A stretch of 64,000 nt of DNA from Viola odorata (lineage: Eukaryota; Streptophyta; Magnoliopsida; Malpighiales; Violaceae): positions 30,888,719 to 30,952,718 of the forward strand of contig OY829541.1 in the NCBI GenBank assembly GCA_963691705.1. The letters run 5' to 3'. Positions within the stretch are counted from its first letter, which is position 1; each line of letters opens with the position of its first letter. The position numbers were made by a program, and so were the translations under genes. Under the pieces are notes generated by a model. That model was not told where the DNA came from. It saw only the letters and a list, made by a program, of their open reading frames with translations, and did not search any database. This document shows positions 56,983 through 64,000 of the stretch, piece by piece.

Positions 56983-57361
56983 GCTACCTAAGTCACGACA
57001 TGGGAATGATTCCATTTTTGTTATAGTTGATAGATTTTCCAAAATGGCCCATTTCATTCCATGCGCAAAAACACATGATGCCATACACATAGCACATTTA
57101 TTCTTTCAACATGTAGTGCACATTCATGGTATGCCGAAAAGCATAGTTAGCGACCGAGACACCAAATTTTTGAGCCACTTTTGGAGAACCTTGTGGGCAA
57201 AGTTGGGTCCTAAGCTCCTCTTCTCTACAACTTGCCACCCTCAAACGGACGGGTAGACCGAAGTAGTGGATCTAACTTTAGGGTCCCTACTTCGTGTATA
57301 AACATGGTATAAAATGGGAAGATTATCTTGTTTGCTGAGTTTGCATATAACAATGCATATC
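56983..57361 (+). pseudogene. pol: Element D: integrase core, continued
   Basis: Continues 40624 in register: [42 protein letters not shown], then TCHPQTDG followed by TAG (57256-57258) and TEVVDLTLGSLLRV. The second Asp and the Glu are present. A further stop at 57298-57300 and a frame loss follow, then EFAYNNAY. M is inserted at 57362. The integrase C-terminus should lie right of the window. Confidence 0.85.
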
Positions 57362-58688
57362 TGATACGATCCTAGCCCCGAGACTAGCCCTAGCGCACGC
57401 ACAACGCGCACACACCTTGCGACCAAAGCCAATCAACCCAAAGCATCGAGCCCAAGATGTTCCAAAGCTTCAAGGGAGGTTACAAAAACCTCTATACATG
57501 GAAACTAGACAAGGAACGTTGCTGGATCAAGTCCTTAGGCGAAGGACGACATGGAAGGTGGCTTGGAGGCGCATAGTGCAAGGTAGCACATCTACACGAG
57601 CCAATTCATGGAAGAAAAGTTCCAAATCGGGTTCCAAGATAAATACAAGACCGATTGGGATCTTAGGAGATCCTCTGCCAAGTTTGAGGACATTTGGACG
57701 AGCAGTTTGCAAGATGGCCCGTTGCTACTTTTGCATGCACAAGTGCCCTAAGCGCAAACGTGACGGACAACTTCGTCGGACCATATCTCGATCATCAGAG
57801 GTCATAATCGTGCGATCTATATCAATTATGAAACCTCAGGATGTCTTCTTCGTTATGTACAATTTTCAGATCAAACGGCCCAGCCGTTTGTTTGTTATCG
57901 ATCGAGACATTTTCACTGACAGTAGTCCTACGCGGATGAGGACTTCAAACTGCGTCCGTCAACGCCAACGACCATTATTTGGACCAGTCAGGCCCGGACC
58001 AGGAAGAGGAGCACCCTCCTACTATTTTTGTGTCTTAGCTATCGAATGGGATAAGTTTTAGCCCGTTTGGACTAGCCGTTTGAAAGATAGACCTATGAGA
58101 CATTTTACTACGCAGTGTGAACGCGAGCAGACCGCAGCTTGGAGAATTCGGCCCAAACCTTGGCCTGATGATGCGAATGCTTCTAGGATGTTCTAGAAAG
58201 CTTTATTTGTATTTATTAATTAGTTTTTACAGTTATTAGACTAGTAGAAGTTCTATTTCGAAGTTACTTAGGAGTTCTAGTTAAAATAGGAGTTTTAGTC
58301 TTAGTTAAACTTGTATTTGTCTTTGCCTATTTAAAGGCAACCGTTTGGCTTAATAAATCAGTTCAGTTCAGTTTATTAAAAACACAGAAGAGTCTTCTTC
58401 TTTTGATCTTCAAGATCCTTGTTCTATATCCGGTTTGATAAGCCGCATCTAGCCTCAAGTAAAACACGAAGTTATCACTCCATTCCTTAGTTTCGTCTGG
58501 GTTGTCTAGGTATTGCACCTAGGAGGGTCAGAGTTCTATTGAAGATCCTTGAAGGATTTCGTCCAGGTTGCCTAGGTATTGCACTTAGGAGGGTTGGAGT
58601 TTCCGACGAGTTAGTTTTCCGCATTCAAATCCTTGTCGCTGAGCAACGATCCAACAATTGGAAGGTTTCCGAATTAGGAACCACATCA
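57362..58688 (+). repeat. M array: LTR 1
   Basis: TGATACGATCCTAGCC to ACCACATCA. Contains AAACGGCCCAGCCGTTT (57874-57890) and TATTTAAA at 58329-58336. Confidence 0.93.
58329..58336 (+). promoter_or_regulatory. TATA-like box of M LTR 1
   Basis: TATTTAAA in GCCTATTTAAAGGC, itself palindromic. Repeated in LTR 2. Confidence 0.45.
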
Positions 58689-59542
58689 GCTGGTAGCGGA
58701 GCAAAGGCTGCTCACCGTATAGGTATCTATCCTTTTAATTATTGTTTCGTTTGTTAAGATTGGTTTCCTTGATTTCCTTAGCCAAATCTATACCAATCTT
58801 GTTTTGTTTCCCCGTTTGTGTTAGTGAGTCGAAACTAGTAACTAGTTGCGTCTTGTTTAGATAACAAATCAAACCTTTTGATTTGCTATCTTCTTTGAGT
58901 CAGAAAACAGAAAATAAAGTCCCACAAAGTGTCAGTTTATTTTGTTTCAAGTATTTGCAATTTCTATTTACAAAAAAAAAAAAAAAAAACAAAACAAAAG
59001 AAAGAACACAAATTCGCACAAAAACAGAACAGAAGCGAAATTCAAAATTTTCAGTGCATTGAAAAATCAGGAACCTTGCGGACTATACAGAATCAAAATC
59101 AGCAAGAAAAGAGTGTTCCAACGCAACAAGAATCATAGAAAACGGAGTTGTAAATCAAAAGTTATCAAAGAAACAAATCGGACACATAGTAACCTAGTTC
59201 TAAAACAAATCCGAACTAGTTCAAATATCTTGTCTTTCTTTGAGCTCTTGTGATACATGACCTATCTATTCTGTGCTATAATTGATTGATTAGTTGACAA
59301 AGTAATCTTCAATTATATCCCATCTATTTTCCTTCTACGCTTGAGTTGTCTTTGCGTTTCATTGGAAGCTTTTCTTTTGACATTCTTTGAGTCTACGGAT
59401 CTTGGATTGATTGAAGGAGAAATTTCGTTGAGGGATTTGTGAGAGCATTAGAGTGATTAAACACGAGGGTTTAAACACGTGAGGGAGTGCTTTAGATAGG
59501 GAAATTTTACGCTTGTTCTTTGTTGGTTGTTTGTGATTTCAG
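58689..59542 (+). other. M unit 1: 5' leader
   Basis: PBS TGGTAGCGGAGC at 58691-58702. A-run near 58972. Leader motif ACACGTGAGGGAGTG near 59476. GT at 59479 and AG at 59542 could bound a 64-nt intron ending at the ATG. Layout closest to G. Confidence 0.75.
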
Positions 59543-59803
59543 ATGTCAGACCATTCGGCCAGGAGCACAGGGACAAACGAAGAGGTGCTCACACTGTTGC
59601 GCAATCTCAACCAGAGATTTAACGCAATAGAGACACATGGAGAAAAGAGGTATCCAAAGAAAAGGAGGCTGCTGCCCACGACGCAAGGCAGCCACACACT
59701 CAGTACCACCAAGTCCTCAACCCAAAGAGTTCACCATACGCCTATGGCAAGCCACCATTCGGAGAGGGATCCGATCCTAGTGGCCGGACTGATGGAAGGG
59801 TGA
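59543..59803 (+). pseudogene. M unit 1: Gag N-terminus, truncated
   Basis: 86 codons, MSDHSARSTGTNEEVLTLL with a short helical start (NQRFNAIETHGEK) and a basic patch. The capsid and CCHC region of G-type Gag is absent. The frame ends in TGA at 59801 and the next ORF overlaps it in the -1 frame (GTGA). A one-base slip or a large deletion could both explain this. Confidence 0.6.
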
Positions 59804-61899
59804 CTCGGACTATACCTAGACCAAGGAGGCCTCCACCGAGACAGCCTAGAGGAGAGGTTGAAAGGAGGAAAGATCCGGTTGGTTTGATAGCTAAACCCGA
59901 GGCATATAGTGAGAAAGAACAAACAGAAGGGTTATTCTACACCCGTTGCCAAGTTGAAGAGAAGGTGTGCACATTGGTTATTGATTCTAGGAGTTTGGCA
60001 AATTGTGCAAGTGAGTTATTTGTGCACAAACTTAAGCTCCCAATGATTGAGAAGCCGAAGCCATACAAACTTCAATGGATGACCAATGGCGAGGAGTTAG
60101 AGGTAACACATTGTGTTTTGGTCACTTTTTCCATTGGAAGATTTGAGTGTAGTATCTATTGCGACGTTGTACCCATGACTTCAAGTCATATCCTTTTGGG
60201 AAGGCCGTGGCAACATGATATGAAGGTTGTTCATAAAGGAAGGAGCAATCGGTACAAACTAGTGAAGAATGGCCGAGAGTTTACGCTTGCACCACTTACA
60301 CCTACTCAAATCCTTGAAGATCAACAATACCTAGAGAAGTCTCATGCCGAATGGAAAGTCGCTAGAGATATTGAGAGAAAAAGAGAAGAGTTGAGTGTTG
60401 AAAAGAAAGAGAGAATTGAAGAACAAAACAGCCCCCATGAAAAGAGTGAGCATGGGAAAAGAGATGAAAACAAAAACAGCACGCATGAAAAGAGTGAGCA
60501 TGCGAAAAGAGATGAGAGTTTAAAACACTTGCATGAAAATAAAGATCATGCAGAGAGTGGCGAATGTGAAAAAGGAGAGGTGAGTGTTTACGCCAAGAGA
60601 GGACAGGAGAGAAAGGCATTATGTGAGCGAAAAATCTGTTTTGGCGCAAGCCACCAAAAACTGAATTTTTGGCCATTGCGCTTAAATTGTTCTAACCTTA
60701 ACTCGTTTGTTTTCTCTTCTATTATTGTTTCTCCTAATTTGCAGATAAAGAGAAGGCTGTTAGCAGAAGAGAAGTCTCATTCAAAAGTGCCAAGAGAACT
60801 TAAGGAGTGTGAATCATCCATGGTGCCTAGTTCGGCTAACCCTAGCCGCAACGGTATGGTATATCTTTCCATCCTTAAGTCTGATTTGTGTGAGCATGTT
60901 AACCTCATTAATTATTATGATTCTGGTCTTAAAACTATTTTAATGAATGATGGTTATATGCAAGAGCCGAAGGCCAATTCATATGTATTTGAAAACTACT
61001 TGAGAAAGCACAAACGTTTTGACATTTGGACTAGGCCGAGAGATGTGCATCGTGTTTTCCCTAACACCAAATTGATTGAATTTTCACATGTATTTACATT
61101 ACATAATCATTCTGCCATGTGTGAATTTAATGTTAAATTTGTGAGTAAGTCAACTGGACTTGAGGGAATTCTATTCAAGCGCAATCGCTTATTTAGGTCA
61201 CATGACCTTTTGCGAAATTTTAATGAATATGATGCCTTTGAGAGTTGTTTGATGAGTTGTTGTGGTATGATTGGAATGACATTATTCAATTTAATGTTGC
61301 TGCTCTTGAGTTTATTATTTAGTATAGATGGCAGCAAGGAAATTGAGATGATGCGAACAGCCCATGGACAAACCAAGCGCTACCATATGCGTTTGCATGT
61401 CAAGATGGCAATTTTGAGATGTCAAGGAAGGATGAGCGAATCCTTCAAGTTAGGAACTTGGAGTTGGCAGCGCTTACACCAAGGATGGGTTCCAATCCAA
61501 GTTCAAGTGAAGAAGATCGCTTGGGGCAATGGTCTTATTCGATGCATTGTCATATTCAAAGACATAGCCGCCAAGTTGAAATTGAGAGGTTGGTATGGTT
61601 CGTTGCGTGCTTACTTTGATATTACTAACATAAGGTATTGTGGTGTAGGTCTAGATGTAGATTCGAGGGCGAATCTTTTTGAAGAGGGAGGGGATGATAC
61701 GATCCTAGCCCTGAGACTAGCCCTAGCGCAAGCACAACGCGCACACACCTTGCGACCAAAGCCAATCAACCCAAAGCATCGAGCCCAAGATGTTCCAAAG
61801 CTTCAAGGGAGGTTACAAAAACCTCTATACATGGAAACTAGACAAGGAACGTTGCTGGATCAAGTCCTTAGGCGAAGGACGACATGGAAGGTGGCTTGA
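59800..61899 (+). CDS. M unit 1: protease-like ORF joined to decayed integrase tail
   Basis: 699 codons open. Start is uncertain (GTG 59800, -1 to the Gag remnant). Residues about 40-160 align with the G protease (EQTEGLFYTRCQVEEKVCTLV, ILLGRPWQHDMK), but the active site reads VIDSRSLANCAS in place of DNGSC, so Gly after Asp is lost. Then follow several HEKSEHGK/HEKSEHAK repeats (about 60430-60550) and VSVYAKRG. After about 150 residues of unknown sequence, the end parallels the integrase tail (SFKLGTWSWQRLH against [20 protein letters not shown] against FNISDLR) and codes the purine tract (DSRANLFEEGGDD). No RT, RNase H or DDE. The long open frame in a region so diverged is notable. Confidence 0.6.
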   Translation: MTRTIPRPRRPPPRQPRGEVERRKDPVGLIAKPEAYSEKEQTEGLFYTRCQVEEKVCTLVIDSRSLANCASELFVHKLKLPMIEKPKPYKLQWMTNGEELEVTHCVLVTFSIGRFECSIYCDVVPMTSSHILLGRPWQHDMKVVHKGRSNRYKLVKNGREFTLAPLTPTQILEDQQYLEKSHAEWKVARDIERKREELSVEKKERIEEQNSPHEKSEHGKRDENKNSTHEKSEHAKRDESLKHLHENKDHAESGECEKGEVSVYAKRGQERKALCERKICFGASHQKLNFWPLRLNCSNLNSFVFSSIIVSPNLQIKRRLLAEEKSHSKVPRELKECESSMVPSSANPSRNGMVYLSILKSDLCEHVNLINYYDSGLKTILMNDGYMQEPKANSYVFENYLRKHKRFDIWTRPRDVHRVFPNTKLIEFSHVFTLHNHSAMCEFNVKFVSKSTGLEGILFKRNRLFRSHDLLRNFNEYDAFESCLMSCCGMIGMTLFNLMLLLLSLLFSIDGSKEIEMMRTAHGQTKRYHMRLHVKMAILRCQGRMSESFKLGTWSWQRLHQGWVPIQVQVKKIAWGNGLIRCIVIFKDIAAKLKLRGWYGSLRAYFDITNIRYCGVGLDVDSRANLFEEGGDDTILALRLALAQAQRAHTLRPKPINPKHRAQDVPKLQGRLQKPLYMETRQGTLLDQVLRRRTTWKVA

Positions 61900-63021
61900 A
61901 GGCGCATAGTGCAAGGTAGCACATCTACACGAGCCAATTCATGAAAGAAAAGTTCCAAATCGGGTTCCAAGATAAATACAAGACCGATTGGGATCTTAGG
62001 AGATCCTCTGCCAAGTTTGAGGACATTTGGACGAGCAGTTTGCAAGATGGCCCGTTGCTACTTTTGCATGCACAAGTGCCCTAAGCGCAAACGTGACGGA
62101 CAACTTCGTCGGACCATATCTCGATCATCAGAGGTCATAATCGTGCGATCTATATCAATTATGAAACCTCAGGATGTCTTCTTCGTTATGTACAATTTTC
62201 AGATCAAACGGCCCAGCCGTTTGTTTGTTATCGATCGAGACATTTTCACTGACAGTAGTCCTACGCGGATGAGGACTTCAAACTGCGTCCGTCAACGCCA
62301 ACGACCATTATTTGGACCAGTCAGGCCCGGACCAGGAAGAGGAGCACCCTCCTACTATTTTTGTGTCTTAGCTATCGAATGGGATAAGTTTTAGCCCGTT
62401 TGGACTAGCCGTTTGAAAGATAGACCTATGAGACATTTTACTACGCAGTGTGAACGCGAGCAGACCGCAGCTTGGAGAATTCGGCCCAAACCTTGGCCTG
62501 ATGATGCGAATGCTTCTAGGATGTTCTAGAAAGCTTTATTTGTATTTATTAATTAGTTTTTACAGTTATTAGACTAGTAGAAGTTCTATTTCGAAGTTAC
62601 TTAGGAGTTCTAGTTAAAATAGGAGTTCTAGTCTTAGTTAAACTTGTATTTGTTTTTGCCTATTTAAAGGCAGCCGTTTGGCTTAATAAATCAGTTCAGT
62701 TCAGTTTATTAAAAACACAGAAGAGTCTTCTTCTTTTGATCTTCAAGATCCTTGTTCTATATCCGGTTTGATAAGCCGCATCTAGCCTCAAGTAAAACAC
62801 GAAGTTATCACTCCATTCCTTAGTTTCGTCTGGGTTGTCTAGGTATTGCACCTAGGAGGGTCAGAGTTCTATTGAAGATCCTTGAAGGATTTCGTCCAGG
62901 TTGCCTAGGTATTGCACTTAGGAGGGTTGGAGTTTCCGACGAGTTAGTTTTCCGCTTTCAAATCCTTGTCGCTGAGCAACGATCCAACAATTGGAAGGTT
63001 TCCGAATTAGGAACCACATCA
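61695..63021 (+). repeat. M array: LTR 2
   Basis: 1327 bp, follows the purine tract at 61681-61694, ends ACCACATCA, and is followed by a PBS at 63024-63035. Confidence 0.93.
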
Positions 63022-63640
63022 GCTGGTAGCGGAGCAAAGGCTGCTCACCGTATAGGTATCTATCCTTTTAATTATTGTTTCGTTTGTTAAGATTGGTTTC
63101 CTTGATTTCCTTAGCCAAATCTATACCAATCTTGTTTTGTTTCCCCGTTTGTGTTAGTGAGTCGAAACTAGTAACTAGTTGCGTCTTGTTTAGATAACAA
63201 ATCAAACCTTTTGATTTGCTATCTTCTTTGAGTCAGAAAACAGAAAATAAAGTCCCACAAAGTGTCAGTTTATTTTGTTTCAAGTATTTGCAATTTCTAT
63301 TTACCAAAAAAAAAAAAAAAAAAAAAACAAAAGAAAGAACACAAATTCGCACAAAAACAGAACAGAAGCGAAATTCAAAATTTTCAGTGCATTGAAAAAT
63401 CAGGAACCTTGCGGTCTATACAGAATCAAAATCAGCAAGAAAAGAGTGTTCCAACGCAACAAGAATCATAGAAAACGGAGTTGTAAATCAAAAGTTATCA
63501 AAGAAACAAATCGGACACATAGTAACCTAGTTCTAAAACAAATCCGAACTAGTTCAAATATCTTGTCTTTCTTTGAGCTCTTGTGATACATGACCTATCT
63601 ATTCTGTGCTATAATTGATTGATTAGTTGACAAAGTAATC
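63022..63640 (+). other. M unit 2: start of internal region (cut)
   Basis: Repeats 58689-59307 with few changes (a longer A-run near 63306). It ends at GACAAAGTAATC, where the B-type LTR starts. TAATC is the expected TSD. Confidence 0.85.
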
Positions 63641-64000
63641 TGATATGAGCACCAATGCTCACAGATACTTCACTCGGAGCAAAGCCTTAGCAGCCACCCT
63701 ATTGAAGAGCCTTAGAACTGAAGAGCGCGACTTGGCAGCAAGGGAGAGATGGACTACATGCGTTCATGCTTCGCTCGGACATACAGTGAGGAACAGCGCG
63801 CCCAACCCTAGCAAACCATGAAGGCGTTCGGCTAAGTCTTAGCCAAGGTGAACGTCAAGGCAAGCTTTTCCAACCCATCTTCAAGGGTTCCTTAGGCCGG
63901 CAGCAAGAACCTTTGTCCAAGGGTAATGGGGTACTTTCCCCTTGTAAGCAACTTAAGTATTTAAAGTGTAGAATGGTTCATTTCTACACTTGTCTTTGTT
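63641..64000 (+). repeat. B-family LTR start (runs off right edge)
   Basis: TGATATGAGCACCAATGCTCAC, as in 54947 and J. TATTTAAAG near 63958. U3 codes a pol tail as in B ([12 protein letters not shown]). Whether a full element or solo LTR follows cannot be seen. Confidence 0.85.

Larger units (their letters stand above)
57362..63640 (+). mobile_element. M tandem array (at least LTR-int-LTR-int)
   Basis: LTRs at 57362-58688 and 61695-63021, both 1327 bp and almost identical, period 4333 bp. After the second LTR a PBS and 619 bp of leader repeat the first unit up to 63640, where a B-type LTR cuts in. Left flank is ATATC. The right end lies outside the window. Confidence 0.88.

Noticed and set aside
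57412..58061. ORF in the M LTR as a separate gene
   Set aside because: It is the U3 continuation of the M frame and is repeated in LTR 2, where it is already broken by TGA at 61897.
61264..61332. Hydrophobic stretch in the M ORF as an envelope-like membrane segment
   Set aside because: It is a lone stretch without signal peptide or cysteine pattern, and the surroundings follow the integrase C-terminal region at low similarity.

Overview
The window looks like plant nuclear DNA made of nested Ty3/gypsy-type LTR retrotransposons. I see no cellular gene, rRNA, tRNA, CRISPR array or satellite. Evidence for a plant source is the style of the polyproteins: a Gag capsid with an HWW motif, one CCHC knuckle, a protease with D-N-G-S-C, reverse transcriptase (RT) with YFDDI, RNase H, then an integrase with HHCC and DDE, all in one long frame. 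From memory of family signatures, the RT and integrase resemble chromoviruses of the CRM/Reina type, but no canonical chromodomain is visible. Such density of nesting is typical of pericentromeric or other gene-poor chromatin (inference).

Layout, from the oldest host inwards. Element D is the outermost element seen. Its pol surfaces at 38282-38609, 39346-40624 and 56983-57361. D is interrupted by F (3' part 31310-38281), a solo LTR L (38610-39345), C (40625-56982, target-site duplication (TSD) GCTAC) and the M array (57362-63640). F is interrupted by G0, whose 3' LTR ends at 31309, and its 3' LTR carries E (33884-37830, TSD CCTTA). G0 (from 5078 to 31309) holds I (3' part 3399-5077), a captured LTR fragment Q (7846-9100) that itself holds solo LTR K (7952-8888, TSD TAAAA), and the minus-strand element H. 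H holds solo LTR P (29562-30247, TSD GCAAG) and the G tandem array (10864-25564, TSD GCCGA). I is interrupted by the minus-strand element J, which runs off the left edge. C is interrupted by a minus-strand fragment N and a chimeric A-B composite (44107-55755). A B-family LTR begins at 63641 and runs off the right edge.

Autonomous-type elements are B (an intact polyprotein of about 1773 codons), the two G copies (near intact, with one or two stops), and the degraded G0 and D. J (Gag only in view) belongs to the B family. The other elements lack RT, RNase H and an active integrase. C, F and H carry only Gag-protease. M carries a broken protease joined to a decayed integrase tail. A, E and I carry a protein I do not recognise. 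All families share LTR ends (TGATA...TATCA or TGAT...ATCA), a primer-binding site (PBS) close to TGGTAGCGGAGC, a polypurine tract (PPT) coding for D-S-R-x-N...G-G-x-D-D, and a leader motif near ACACGTGAGGGAG. This suggests that the defective families use the autonomous ones for replication.

The most notable signals are two tandem LTR-internal-LTR-internal arrays, one bounded by a single perfect TSD; U3 regions that also encode the pol tail; a short EKSEH-type motif repeated in the protease-RT linker of several families; stacked PPT/U3 starts that imply LTR replacement; and the conserved unknown ORF of A, E and I.
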